Below are positions 24,104-36,268 of a DNA stretch of 64,000 bases, one piece after another. The DNA lies in contig AP026157.1 in the NCBI GenBank assembly GCA_030295235.1, positions 310,001-374,000 of the forward strand. Direction: 5' to 3'. The notes beneath the pieces are model-generated. The model saw nothing but the letters and a program-made list of their open reading frames with translations. It did not search any database and was not told the origin of the DNA. The stretch's first letter is position 1, and each line of letters opens with the position of its first letter. This stretch comes from Fistulifera solaris (lineage: Eukaryota > Bacillariophyta > Bacillariophyceae > Naviculales > Stauroneidaceae). Made by a program: the position numbers and the translations under genes.

Positions 24104-25306
24104 TCAATCTACCTTTTCATAAACTAGTATATTCTTTCGATTCGAACTCTTGTTGGCTTGGTTGCCGCCGTCCTCGTCTCCGAGAAGCCGCAGAAAATAA
24201 GAAGCAACTCGTCCCGCCATTGCCAGGTAATATTCCCAAAACGATAGCTGCAACAGTAGATCCTCTTCCTTCTCTTGCCGCTCTTCGTTATGCTGTTGTT
24301 CTCTCTTATGAACAGTCTCTTGGGAACGACGAGGAGCTCGCAAAGTAGAATATGCTTTCCGTGAAGGTACGGATGGTGTATTAAAAATACCCACCCCCCT
24401 GTTTGGACCGTCTGACTTGTTGGAATGCTTCTTCATCATCACTTGTTGTAAAGACTCTTTTTGTTGCCGTTGATTTTGTTTCGCTTCTTTTGCTTTTTCT
24501 TGCACATTCCGCAATTCGGTTTGAATCACTTTTCGTTCGAATTCATTCGATACCAACTTTAACGCACGTTCATAATCGGTCTTGGCTGCCTGGTACTCAC
24601 CACGATATTTCCGAGCCTTGCCTCGCCGAAAGTACAGTTTCGAAAGTTGTTCTGAATGGGTCACGTCTACTTGTTGCGTTGGTTGTTGTTGCTCCGCGAA
24701 GTATTCCAAAGCCATAGTACAAACGGTTTCCGCTTTTCGATACCACTGCAATTGCAAAGCGGATTGAGCTAAATTGTTCATAATTTTGCAGTAAAGTAGC
24801 AGTCGTTGTTGCTGATCCTCTGCGTCGTTGTCTTCAGAATTTCGTTGCTGTGAATCCTGGTTTTCATTTTCAACAATATCGGAGGAACGATGATGATGGA
24901 TACCAATTACCGGCAAGCACGTCAAATACACTTGAATAGCATTCTCATATTGCTGTTCCTGATACAATTGATTGCCATAACAGCGTTGCACTTCGGCCCA
25001 TTCGTATTGTTCAGCCTTTGTTTTTAAGGAATTTAACCACTGCGTGGCTTGTTGCAAGCGCGTTTGACAATCGGCGGCCGCTTGTTCGGCCGGAGAGGCT
25101 TTGCGGGTAGAACCATCCGGTAAACGGCGTTGCAATTCGAAATACGATCCTCCGCCATGTAATTCGTGCAAGGTACGATTGATGGAATGCAAAACATCCG
25201 TCGTGGTCACAAAGGATTCCTCGGGGGGACGTGCATAGGTTGTAGTAGGCGATGGATTGTTGCTTTTGTCAGAGATCTTTTCATTACTCCTCGTTTCAGC
25301 GGGCAT
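24104..25306 (-). CDS. TPR-repeat protein
   Basis: 400 residues, uninterrupted, ATG at 25304-25306. At least two to three tetratricopeptide-like helical pairs lie in the middle (YGNQLYQEQQYENAIQVYL at about 115-135, LYFRRGKARKYRGEYQAAK at about 225-245), followed by a Gln/Lys-rich coiled coil and a short C-terminal hydrophobic stretch (YYLAMAGRVASYFLRLL) that could anchor it. This resembles co-chaperone-type TPR proteins with a tail anchor, but I do not recognise a specific orthologue. Its promoter side contains the tandem repeats at 25400-26400. Confidence 0.75.
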   Translation of the reverse strand: MPAETRSNEKISDKSNNPSPTTTYARPPEESFVTTTDVLHSINRTLHELHGGGSYFELQRRLPDGSTRKASPAEQAAADCQTRLQQATQWLNSLKTKAEQYEWAEVQRCYGNQLYQEQQYENAIQVYLTCLPVIGIHHHRSSDIVENENQDSQQRNSEDNDAEDQQQRLLLYCKIMNNLAQSALQLQWYRKAETVCTMALEYFAEQQQPTQQVDVTHSEQLSKLYFRRGKARKYRGEYQAAKTDYERALKLVSNEFERKVIQTELRNVQEKAKEAKQNQRQQKESLQQVMMKKHSNKSDGPNRGVGIFNTPSVPSRKAYSTLRAPRRSQETVHKREQQHNEERQEKEEDLLLQLSFWEYYLAMAGRVASYFLRLLGDEDGGNQANKSSNRKNILVYEKVD

Positions 25307-25399
25307 GATGAAACGTTGCCTTCATCATTACACCGTCAGGCTTTCGTAAATGTGTTTTGTTTGCTTTTATTATGAATGGAGAAAAAGGGGGTCCGCATC

Positions 25400-26410
25400 A
25401 TAACGCAGAACGCGGAACGCTTTGTTTTTGGTTCATGACTCATGACTACTGTACAATTCAGTCTTGGCTGGCGTAAATCAACACTCTGTTTTATACTAAA
25501 AAAATCAAGGTGTCGATCCTCGGATTGTCGACGTGAAAACAAAAGAAACTCTTAACAAGTAGATCAGAGTCATTATCATTGCGACTTTATTTACCCGTAC
25601 TTTAATTATATTTGCAGTTGAATGACAGTGGACGGATGCGAGAGACGCAAAACGGAACCGTTTGTTGTTTGGTTCATGACTCATGACTACTTTAGAATTC
25701 AGTCTTGGCTGGCGTAAACCAACACTCCGTTTGATAGTGGAAATTCAAGGTGTCGATCATCGGATTTAGTCAGGAAATTGCGTATCAGGAATCGAATTAA
25801 ATACCATAATATCTTCCCACTCCCTCACGGGGAGCCTCTCTTTGAGGCACAGTCGGCTCAGCATGTAAAACGGAACGCTTTAATGTTCGGTTCATGACTC
25901 ATGACTACTGTACAATTCAGTCTTGGCTGGCGTAAACCAACATTCCGTTTCATAGTGGAAATTCAAGGTGTCTTTCCTCGGATTCTTTCGACGTGAAAAA
26001 TAAAAGAAACTTTTAACAAGTAGTTCAGAATCATTATCATTGCGACTTTATTTACCCGTACTTTAATTATATTTGCAGTTGAATGACAGTGGACGGATGC
26101 GAGAGACGCAAAACGGAACACTTTGTTGTTCGGTTCATGACTCATGACTACTGTACAATTCAGTCTTGGCTGGCGTAAACCAACACTCCGTTTGATAGTG
26201 GAAATTCAAGGTGTCGATCCTGGGATTGTCGACGTGAAAACAAAAGAAACTCTAAACAAGTAGTTCAGAATCATCATTGTTGCGATTTTATTTACCTGTA
26301 ATTAAAACAATACTCTGAGTTGAATGGCAATGGACGGATGCGAGAGACGCAAAACGGAACCCTTTTTGTTCAGTTCATGACTACTGCAAAATTTTTGGCT
26401 GGCGTAAACC
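25400..26410. repeat. Five-copy tandem repeat, about 240 bp unit, with ATGACTCAT cores
   Basis: Five head-to-tail units with periods of about 241, 218, 243 and 240 bases. Each begins near AACGGAAC, then TTCATGACTCATGACTAC, CAATTCAGTCTTGGCTGGCG and AACACTCCGTTT. The palindrome ATGACTCAT is exact at 25435, 25676, 25894 and 26137. The fifth unit keeps only ATGACTAC at about 26377. No protein coding is evident. It lies between the 5' end of the TPR gene and the 3' end of NAR1. Confidence 0.85.
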
Positions 26411-26502
26411 TGTCTAGAGCTAGGTTTCGAGTTATTATTTATGAAAAAGAAATTTTTCGTTCTATACCCTAAAGCAAGTATATTCTAATTACTGTTAATT
26501 CG

Positions 26503-28138
26503 TTACCAAATCGCATCTTTCATTTCAATTCCAGCCACCGCACCCATCGTATGCTGCATGGGTGGAATGATACGATATTGCGTCCGCAATTGGCCCGCTG
26601 TGAGTGGGATTTCGGTCGACACAACGGAGGACGGCGTTTGAAAATACGATTGACTCGTCCAGATCCGTTCCCGTGTTTCCGTCGGTGTTTCTCGGAGCGC
26701 CGTTCGAATTTGACCACCACCATTGATGCAACCCGAGGGACACGCCATGATTTCCATATAATCAAAGGGCGGCAAAGCATTCTCTTGAAATGGCTTTAAT
26801 GCTCTTTGAATCGTTTGCATCCCATTGGCAATGGCAAACCTCAGGACGGGACGAGACTCTGGAGTCAGCGCAGTGGAATAAGTTTCACTGGAAGGATGAT
26901 AATACAGAGTCGCGTGTAAAAATTCGCGACGTCGCTTTTGCGAGGCAATTCGAGCACTCACGACACTCTGCTTCTGCTTGGTTTCGTCAAGTTCCATAAA
27001 CGGCTGCCACAGACTAGAAAAGTCATGTATGTCGGTGTGAAACAGTTCCCGGGCGGCGTAGCGAAACAGGAAATCCGCGTAACCTCCCGAGGACTCGGCA
27101 AAGAAGGTGGAATTCGGTGCAATCGTCGAATTACTTGACACCGATCTACAGTCTCGGGGTGCAATCAAACAAGGTGGGCTGCAAGCAGCACTCCATTCTT
27201 GTACCGACGTATAAACGGCAGAGAGTGGTAATTGCTCTACAATCTGGGTAATGTGTTGTTGTGTGGTTGCATTCTCTCTTCGACAAAACTCTTGCATCAA
27301 TTGCCAGCACTCCGTGGTGGTAATCGACATGTCTACAAACGGTTCTTCCTGGTCATTGGTAAATTCGGTTCGCGAAGCTTCTAATTTCTTATCATGACAC
27401 GGCATGACGGCCAAATGAAAGCATTCGGCGTCTTGTTGCTGAAAGTAAGCTCCAGCACACGACATAGAAGACGGAATCGGCGACAAGTGCGGGATGGCTG
27501 CATGAATGGACTTTTCAATCAAACATACGGTGGCCGGACACGACGAAGCGAGTTGAGGCAGTAAAATTTTGTTTGTTTGTGATTCTTGCTGTCGATACGC
27601 CTCGACAAAGGATTGTGCCGCCGCCAGTCTCGACCATTCCAACGGTACGTTGGCATCCATAACCACATCCACGGCCCAATACTGATGAAAGAAGGTGGTC
27701 ATTTGTTGTTGTCGTGTCCGAAGATTGGAATTCTGCAAATTCATATGACGCATCAAATCGGCCCAACTGGAAGGTGATATTGTGACCACAAATCGTTTCC
27801 CTTACACTTGTTTGAACACGTTGATGAATCCATTGTCGCAACTTTTCGATCGAATGCTTTTCTTCCAATAAGACGGTTTCGGCGGTAGTGACACAACCCG
27901 AACAAGCCAAACAATCGGCAATCGAAGCGGACACGACTGCGTTAGTTGGTGGTGTATTTGTCGTGTTTGTCGTATCCGATCGTTCCCTAACCGTCCGTCG
28001 TTTTCGTGTTCGTACGGCTCCTTCTGGAGTGGGTGTCGTTATTGTTGTTGTGCTATCCGTATTGCTAAACAAAGGATTCACACACGCTTGGGAAGGTCCT
28101 AAATAATCATCAACGTTGCTCAAGAAAACGGATGACAT
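26503..28138 (-). CDS. NAR1: Cytosolic iron-sulfur assembly protein NAR1 (iron-only hydrogenase-like)
   Basis: CIA-machinery Fe-S protein, known as NAR1 in yeast and CIAO3/NARFL in animals. Start chosen at 28138 (MSSVFLSNVDDYLGP), since the family begins this way and the longer upstream reading lacks likeness. Seen: an early Cys (QACVNP), the CLACSGC cluster motif, SCPATVCLIEK, VMPCHDKKLEASR and the C-terminal MACPSGCINGGGQ. These are the ligands of the two [4Fe-4S] clusters. One frame change occurs at an AAA run near 27797, between TSVRE and RFVVTISP, exactly where the family is continuous. One base fewer gives 544 residues, the normal length. The C-terminal Trp (AIW) agrees with the C-terminal aromatic residue conserved on NAR1/CIA client proteins. 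Confidence 0.9.
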
Positions 28139-31100
28139 TGTTTCGTAGTTGTTCGCACCCTTGTCCCCAAACAGCGACTCCAGAGGATATATTGCAATAC
28201 TGCGCCCGATAAAACCCGAACAAAGAAGGAAAGAGACGGAAAAATGAATACAGATTGAACGGAGGACGACTTTTTGGGAATGCGAAAAGAAAAAAGAAGA
28301 GAAAAAAGAAATAAACGAGTGAAGCGGCATTTTTGCTGACCGACGGACAGACTTTTGAGCGCCCTTTCTGCGCTGCCTTCGTCCTTTTTTGTAGCTAACT
28401 TCACGGGCTGCGTCGCTAATGGCGAATAAAGAAACAACGGAAATTAGCTTTGATTCAAGTAAAGACAATTAACGATGAGTAGGCGATGGTTACGTCTCAA
28501 ACCAAGGTTGCCAGCAAAAATGATAGGCCAGCGTTATGACTGAAATCCACTCTTGGCGAAAAACGGACCACACTTTGGATTTATAGTGAAATACGGGAGG
28601 CCTCGATTGCGGAGGTTCAACGACCTGATTAGCGAGCATTGCATTGATATTGAAGCCAGAAGAGCAACGAAACAACATCCCGTCATCGAAAAGTCGAGGA
28701 ATGATTGATGATTAGTAAAATATTGGCATGAACAGAGAGAAAATTTACATTCAATATGCCTTCTTCATGACTGAAATCCAGTCTTGGCGAAACGTCGTAT
28801 ACACTGAAGCCCTATACTGATATTAGGAAAACTATTTAAAGCATCATTTATCAAGTGTTGCAAATATATTACGCACCAGGATTTGCGGCTCAAAAGTGAG
28901 ATTGATGTAAGCTATTCTATTGAGAAATAGAGGAATTTTATTTCTCTCATCAGTCATTCATTTTTCTCTAAAAAACAGATGTTTGCATTCGCGGCTCACG
29001 ACTTCGCATCGGTACTCAAATGCTAATATAGCAGTGGAACATACCTGGTACACGAGCATGCAATTATTCCCACCGGAACGAGGAGTTTTATTTTATGTTG
29101 CATACCTGGTATTGCATCGTTTTTCCCTATTGCGTTTACTCCTACTACGTATGTCCTGCGTGTTTTGCTGCACGCTATGTTATACTGATTGCGGCCAGGG
29201 CATTGCCATGGTCGTCCCCTAAGATTGGGAGGAGGATTGCTTTGGGAAGAGAAAATCGAAATCAGGCCTGCCTCACATCTGCCTTTAATAAAAAAATGGC
29301 TAGAATTTACTATGCTTACGTCCTATCCCTACAAGAGAACCGAATCTCTAATCGAGTTAGAGAAACACAACTGACCCAGTGGACAATGGATGAAATCCAT
29401 TGAACACCGAACCGCTGCCAGGTCACAATCGGAGCAGAGGGGCTCCTGTCTGATTCGGACATGACCAGGGACCACCGATTGTCTCAAGACTCTCATCTAC
29501 AGCGCTGGGTGCCAAGATCGACCAACCACCGTATCGAACCTCGCCCCTCCGGTGAATATCAGACCAGCTCCCTGCTTTGATGCTGGATGTCTTTCGTCAG
29601 CGTGTGTATTGTGCACAGAGAAATCTGGTAGAAGGTTGTGCGCCGAAAATCTGAGTCGTTGAATGCAAGCCGTGGCACTTTCCATTATTCGTCCAGACAA
29701 CATTGCTTCTGATTCTTATCGCTCTTGACGCACACAATTACACAACAACCAATGTAGAACCCGTCCTTGTTAGTCTCGTCTCCGGTTCTCAAGGCCTTGT
29801 TGAGCTAACGGCACAGATGTTGCTACGAAGCATAGTACAACCTTCTTGGCGGTTGTTGCAGCCCAAACCGAAAATCAATGCAGTCGTGACAATTGATTTT
29901 TGAGGCTCGTTACGTGAAGAGCGTCATGGGGCTCCATTTTGCAAGGAATGCTTGTGCACTTTCGTAACAGCTGAGTACGATCCTAGAAAAGCAAAGAAGA
30001 AGAATCTTTTCAACGACAGATCCCATCAAGATAGAGCTTTGAATGCGGGCAAATGATAATGCAGTGGTCATTTTCGTCTGTCGACGAGTGTCGGAAAATC
30101 TTCGGTGAGGTCCGTTAACGAAGCGGTCCCTCGAGAAAGCAGCCTATCAACATCAAGTCAAGGCCCTCCCTTTTCTTCTCTTGTTCATTCATTCATTGAC
30201 ATATCATCAATGCTAAAAGCGATCTCTGCTTGACGACGTGATGGATGGTCGACTTCGAACGACGGGTAGACCACAATTGTAGTCAACAATCAACATCCCT
30301 CTCGACCGTTGCTCCAATGACTCGTGCTAAGATGAGACGTTGGTATTGGCCACGAGAAGCTCAGCGGTAACAGAAGTCGCTGTAGCACGTGACATTTGAG
30401 ACGCGTAGGTCGATATCTAAGCGGCGTCGTCGACGCGGCACGTTTCCAAGGAATGAGCAATTTATGGCGATCGAGACAACGTTCATCATTCCCTCCTTCC
30501 AGGCGTTGAAGTCAAAGTTACCGAAGCGTCCGCATGAGTCGACATCTTCAATTCAGTTTGAATAAGATGAACAAATGAGAATTGCATCGGTTCAATCGCT
30601 CAACCTTGACGGGAAACGAGAGAAAGCCAGGACGCTCTTGCCTCTGACAAGACACTCACATCGGTATGGACTCGTAGGAAGCGTTGCAGCATTGCGATAG
30701 AGCAGACCGCACGATCGCGCACAAGCACAGCAAAAACAATTCAATGACCATCGCATCTGCTAAACTCTGACCTCGACACAGAAGACTTCTTTGTTTGAAA
30801 AGGACTGTGACATCGTTCACTTGCTCAACGTAAAAAAAGCAATGAGATCTGGTGTCTCTTCCGTTTCCTGAAAGCTTCAACGTCAGAGTGACGACAATAC
30901 GGTACCGCTTCGATGCCGCATTGCAGTCTGTCGTAAAGCCAATATATTCTTTCGATCTTCCGCGAGGGCAGTAACATCTTTGATAATCTTGCTTTACCAT
31001 TCGGCCTTCACAATCTTATTCCTTCTATCTCCAAAATGTGGCAAAGCGACAGCAGTTAATGCGGCTCAACGGCACCGATTGCAGCTTCTTCTTTCATCGG

Positions 31101-31876
31101 GAGACACAGCAATATTTTCACCATTTCAAAGAGATTACAATCGACAGTTGTTCAGCCCTCAATGGCCTATTGTTTGTTTTGCGGGAAACAATGAGCGCCC
31201 TGAAAGCAACGATAACTTGTTGCGGTACTTTCACGAAAACATACTTGCTGCTGGCAGCGGATGTTACGTTGTAGCTTAGTGATGAAAGCTGAAAGCAACG
31301 GCAGGGATAAGATACCGCACATAACGATGCTCTCCTTGTTTCTTTGCATAAGCGACACGGAGTCGCTGCACCTGTGCATCATCATGACAATCTAGAGTGT
31401 GAGAGATCGACAATTCATTCAAGAGTCTAGTCCAAGATGCAAGTCGATGAACGATGAAAGCGTGCTTGCCTGCTTACCAGGTAAGTGACGTTCAAGATTC
31501 ATGACCCGTGACTCCTTGCCAATAGGTGTTTGCCCCAAAGGCCGCAGGGCTATAGATTTCTGGCCGCCCGGACCTACCTCTAGAGAACCTCTAGATCCCG
31601 ATGATTCTTTTGCATTTTATCCTTAAACAGCGAATCGCAAGATTTCTGTTGGGCTGACGGCACACTGCCACTTAGGATGTCCGAGGGTTCCCGTGTTTTA
31701 CACTTATCAATAGTGTCGCGTATCGCCAATAACCTTAGCCTTTGTACTCATTTCTGGGAACGACCACCGCCGAAGGTCACTTTTGAAGCGTAATAGGCAC
31801 GCAACCGAAAGCTAAAGTGAACTCAATTCTGTAATGCTCTGCAAGGTCAAAAGGAAGCCCACCAGTATGATCTTCG
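28139..31876. other. Long region without a recognisable gene
   Basis: 3.7 kb with only short reading frames. The longest ATG-started one is 114 codons on the minus strand (30656-31000) with no recognised motif. Two hairpin-type GACTG...CAGTC motifs lie at 28538 and 28769. Codon-like structure is weak. It may be decayed sequence or long non-coding DNA. Confidence 0.4.
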
Positions 31877-32875
31877 TCACAAAGATTCCTTCTTGTCTTT
31901 CTTCCTCTTCTTCGGTTTCTTGGCTTGCGATCTCATGTACCGCGCCATGGTCTCTTCCGGCACGGTCGACTCGAGATCCAGACGTCGTCGGGTGAGTTCG
32001 GAATCATGCTGATGCTTGTATTGGTCCATTTCTTGCAGATACCTCTCTTTGTCGGCCCGCGCCAGATTGTCGTAATACTGCAGCGTGTCCGGGTCGACGT
32101 TTCGCCACCGTTCACTGATTTCTCGGGCCAAGTCTTCAAAGGATATCCCACTTCGTCTCCGCTTTCTGTCATCATTGTTGCCTTCGCTTTGTATGAGTTG
32201 CTGTCGCTGCGCTTGAAAGAAGAAGTTGTAAGCCGAAAGCGGTCGTTTCGGTTTCGGAATGGATTGCATCGATCGAGCGGATCCATCCAGGTCGTGATGG
32301 TTTCTCGCCGACTCTTCCACATTTCGTTCAACATGTGTTTCGACAGGAACGCGCTCGGAGATGTTCTGTAGTCTCGCACTGGGAATTAGAGAGGATACTT
32401 GCGGTAGAGGTACTTGCAAGCTGTTGCTGCTCAGCTCCAAGAGGCGCGCTGCCATCGGCGGAGCCGGATGGAACGAAAGCAAAGGATCTAGCAACAGTGG
32501 CGAAGATTGTTGATACATAGATGGAAGGGCAGGAACCGATGCGAAAGGATTCCCCAACCAGTTCGAATTGAGAGCGGCAAGTGATTGCAAAGGTATATCT
32601 TGCATAAGCGGAAGGGAAGTTTGAGCCGAATACAACGGTTGTTGCGACAGGCTGGCTAGTGGGTCTGAGTTGGCTAAGGAAAGCAACAGAGAATCATAGC
32701 TTGAAAGACCAATGTAGCTGGCTGCATTCGGAGCAGCAAAGGGGAGGCATTGGCTTGCATCGGAATCGTCGTTTTTGTTTGTTTGCGAGGAGCCTCTTGC
32801 GGCTGAGTGCGATTGCGATGAGGACTCGTCGGTGTCTTTCGAGTCTTTGTCTTGTTTTTGCCGAGGTCGATACAT
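31877..32875 (-). CDS. HMG-box protein
   Basis: 332 residues, uninterrupted, ATG at 32873-32875. A long Ser/Gln/Leu-rich N-terminus (residues 1-205) is followed by an HMG-box-like domain at about 207-290 (KPKRPLSAYNFFFQAQRQQL, then FEDLAREISERWRNVD, then YYDNLARADKERYLQEMDQY) and a basic C-terminus (KKPKKRKKDKK) that could be a nuclear signal. HMG boxes bend DNA. In diatoms such single-box proteins with long disordered arms are common (family knowledge). The target is unknown. Confidence 0.88.
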   Translation of the reverse strand: MYRPRQKQDKDSKDTDESSSQSHSAARGSSQTNKNDDSDASQCLPFAAPNAASYIGLSSYDSLLLSLANSDPLASLSQQPLYSAQTSLPLMQDIPLQSLAALNSNWLGNPFASVPALPSMYQQSSPLLLDPLLSFHPAPPMAARLLELSSNSLQVPLPQVSSLIPSARLQNISERVPVETHVERNVEESARNHHDLDGSARSMQSIPKPKRPLSAYNFFFQAQRQQLIQSEGNNDDRKRRRSGISFEDLAREISERWRNVDPDTLQYYDNLARADKERYLQEMDQYKHQHDSELTRRRLDLESTVPEETMARYMRSQAKKPKKRKKDKKESL

Positions 32876-34051
32876 GGTTCAAGAGGTGCTTGACGATAAT
32901 GAAAGATGACGATCCGTTTTGTAAGAAGAGCAATTTTGTAAAAGCGAGACGCCGAGGAAGGGAAGGTGAGTGCACGTCCAGTGCACGTCTAACGGAACCT
33001 TGGCGGCAAGACAAAAGACAAAGGTTTTCGCAAAGCGCAAAATAGAGTTGCCCGCCTGAAATCTGAGATAAGCATCGACCTTTAGTACTCTCTCGCTGTT
33101 AGCGCTCACATAGACAGTCGACGAGACTGGCCCCAAAAGAATTCGCTAAGGTGCGTATCTCCCCGAACAAGAGGATGTAGCATTTTTCTAAGCCGCAGCG
33201 AAAGCGGGCTGCCATCGCCAGACGCCGCCTTTTACAATCATCTCGTCGTCTTGCCGTTTTGTTTCTACTTTGAAACTCATTGTCTATCACATTTCCTTCT
33301 CTGTGCAGTCTTTGGTAACAGAGAAGCTTACTGAATTTATGAAGGCAATACTACGTTCAATACAACACCATGTGCTATTTCGTCCATAAGATTGTATCCC
33401 AACGTTATCATTCAGTCATAGGATCTAATCTAGGAGGACTAAACATTTATGATTAACTGACACAACCGACAACCGTCAAAGATACAGTAAAAACTAAGGT
33501 GTCCGTCTTGTGTCTTGTCCAGCTCTTCATACCTGGTAGTGTCACGTTGAAAATCGCGGTGGGATACACTCAGAATTTCTGGAAGATGGTTTTGTACGGC
33601 AGCATTTCGGAACACATCGTCGGAAGTAGAAATTGCAGAACGCGGAACAAAAAGGAGCTATCAGTAGTAACATTTTATGTACTAATTCTTTTGCGTTTCC
33701 TTCTTTTCGAAACGCTAAAAACTGGAAGTAGAAAGTAGAAAGTTCGGTCGGTAGCTATGAGGTGGTTGAGTACATCTTCGTTCTTATTAGAACTTCAACC
33801 GAAGCTGTTCTCTTTTTCTTCGTCAGCGCTTCGCATTTTGCGCATTGTTCATTCGCACTTCACCTGCGTCTAAGTGGTATTCATGACGTTTTATCCACGT
33901 CATCATCACGTCTGTACTTCACTACGTTGTGACAGGTCTTTTGTCGTCATCTGCAACGCGCCCATTAACACGCAAGGAATAAGAAGCAATTACCTTCTCT
34001 TATTTATTACTTCTTGTCGTGCTTTAACCACTCTCTTGTATAAGATCAGTC
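32876..34051. other. Intergenic, nothing recognised
   Basis: Between divergent HMG-box and 34052 genes. It presumably contains both promoters. No repeat or coding signal stands out. Confidence 0.45.
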
Positions 34052-34851
34052 ATGACGATCACTGTGAAGAAAGCCGGCGAGAAACTAGCCAAAGCAGTCG
34101 TGCAATCGAACGCACCGCGCGCCATTACGGCCGCCGAAGCACCGCATGTGCCTCCGGCCAAAGCCAGTACTACCACTTCGATGCAACCATGGAACAATTG
34201 GTTCAATACCGCCTTGCGTGATTTCTTGGGAGAAGAACGTTACAAAAAATATCGCAACTTTGCCGCCTTCATGCCCGACGATATTTACGACTTGTCGCCC
34301 GTTCCGAAACCGGCGCAAAAATTCCCATCTCCAAGACGGACCCGACGATCACCGCCGAATGGCGTTATCCGTCTCCCGGATCACAGAAACCGGTGCGTAT
34401 GCCTCAATTCGATCTCGATATGAAGGAAGACCCGTACGATTCCGGATACTTCAAACGCGACACGCGTCGTCGTCACTTGTTCTCCGAATTGGCCAACAAG
34501 GACGTGGAAAAGCTTAAATTAGAGATGATGGACCCAGAAGACCCGTCGGTGGTGGAAGAAAAACAAAAAGTCGAAGCGGGACCCGTCAGTTCTCCAGGAA
34601 ACAAGGGTGTCTTTGCGACGGGACCGACGGATTTCGATCCGACCGGGTTGCGTGCGACCATGTCCGCCACATGGGGTGCTTTGGAAAAGTCGCTGGATGC
34701 GCACATGCCCAATCACTTGCCCAAGCCGGTTTGGAAAGGAAAGGAAGACGAAATTATTCAGTGGTACAAAGAACGCGACCTTCCGGTGCCCGTGGGTGGT
34801 TATTACGAACCTCTCAAAACCCCGGTGTATCGACGCGTCGCGCGATGGTAA
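34052..34851 (+). CDS. Conserved-looking protein of unknown function
   Basis: About 266 residues. Start at 34052 (MTITVKKAGEKLAKAVVQ), a basic amphipathic N-terminus that could be a mitochondrial presequence (inference). The middle is rich in aromatic and charged residues (PWNNWFNTALRDFLGEERYK, FDLDMKEDPYDSGYFKRD), with a Pro/Gly-rich C-terminus (VPVGGYYEPLKTPVYRRVARW). No membrane segment. The two reading frames meet at an A5 run at about 34316-34320, and one more A gives a continuous 267-codon gene. The sequence style is that of an accessory subunit of an organelle complex, but I do not recognise a family. Confidence 0.65.
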
Positions 34852-34946
34852 TAAAGGCGCAGTAATCGAGAGTCCTTCGTTTCTATTATCAAGAAACATT
34901 GTAGCCACATTTATTTAATAGCCTTTAGTTGCGATTCATTAGACGC

Positions 34947-35887
34947 TTATTTCCTTTGCAGAGACGCCAAATCGAGGGGCCTCGGTACAACGGGCCGGGT
35001 GTAAACAAAATAATCCCCCGAAACATCTTCGACAATACGGAAATCATCATCCACATACCGGATAAATACTTTACAAACAGCATCTCGCCCTTTATTCCAT
35101 GGCAACAGCTTCCAAATGGCACCCACAGGAACCTTAATGCTCCAAATCCATTCTCCCAATCCCGACAAACCTGGAACCGGCCTCGATGTCGTGTAATCAC
35201 CTTCATCTGCAAGGTTCCTTCGTTCTCTAACTTGGCCGTGGCCGCCGTAATGACGCATCCTCCGAATGTGGGAAGTAATTTGAACCAACCCAAGATGGGA
35301 ATGACCGTCAACGAAAAGATGCTCGTATCAAATTCGGAATACAAATAATCCTCCGTAATCGTTTGAGCGACACGACCGACTTTCGAAATACCCCACGAAC
35401 ATGTCTGCAATTCGTGCAGCTTAAAAAACAAATCGGCCTTGCTCATGCCATTGCCCATCGTCTTTTCTTCCGCATAGACTTCGTACGCTTCTTGAATGGC
35501 GAGAAAGAAGGGCGACGAACGGAAAATGCCGTGCGGAACGGTACTGAGCACCAACTCCCATTCGCCTTGTATATCTGCCATGCTTTGGGGTGGTTTCGGA
35601 TACTGTTGGACAAAGTCGCGGATGGTGGCTGTCGCGGCTTGCATGCGATCGGCGTAATAGTCACCCGATGTTGGATTGTATGCTTGTCCCCGGTCCAGTG
35701 AAGCACCCAATTGCAGCAATTTCATCTTATATGCTTCTACAGAAAGTGCCGGCGTTTCGATGGCCGAGGAAGTTGCGGAAAGTGACAATGATTTCGTCGA
35801 ATGGATGGGAAAGACATTCGTCGTCCAGGCAGTGACGATGTCATGCGTGAGGCTTAAACAAAAAAGAAAAAATAAGAGACCACGCAT
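34947..35887 (-). CDS. Plastid lipid-associated protein (PAP/fibrillin family)
   Basis: About 313 residues. The N-terminus is a signal peptide followed by VTAW at the predicted cleavage site, the ASAF-like pattern of stramenopile plastid import. The PAP/fibrillin body has DIQGEWELVLST, FRSSPFFLAIQEAY and the typical C-terminal strand FRIVEDVSGDYFVYTRP. Fibrillins bind lipids and act in plastoglobules and thylakoids (family knowledge). A frame change near 35205 separates the N- and C-terminal parts. The C-terminal family motif is only in the second frame, so the longer reading to 34925 is wrong after about residue 230. It converges with the gene at 34052. Confidence 0.8.
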
Positions 35888-36268
35888 AATTTGTTTGTTA
35901 ACTGATTAGAGGGAACCTCTGTATTCAAGAACAGCTACTCTGTTTTATTGACGATCAACAAATGAAAGTAATGAGAAGTTATAGAGAACGCATCACATGA
36001 TCAACGGCAAACGAGAAAAGGCTCACAATAAAATGTGACGTGTTCGAGCTTTATTACCGGTCATCATTAAGGCTAGCGATCAAATACTAAGGGGAACTCT
36101 CGCCGAAGGCAGTCTTTATTAGGATACCACAGTGCCAGGTCGACAATTAGCATAGTAACAGGCAACAAATGGTCTTCATTTATCTGTACTTGGCGTCTAA
36201 CGATTCGACTCCGTATTTCAGAAGGATTGTAAAAGCATAGCAATCCACCATTATAATACTGTGTGTGT

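Noticed and set aside
25400-26410. CRISPR-like array
   Set aside because: Units are about 240 bp and nearly identical throughout, with no short-repeat/spacer alternation and no cas genes. The context is eukaryotic.
29515-29590. tRNA-like B-box (GGTTCGATAC) on the minus strand
   Set aside because: No matching acceptor stem or A-box at the right distance.
33499-33738. 79-codon plus-strand frame with a hydrophobic part
   Set aside because: Starts with GTG, lies between divergent genes, and shows no recognisable motif.
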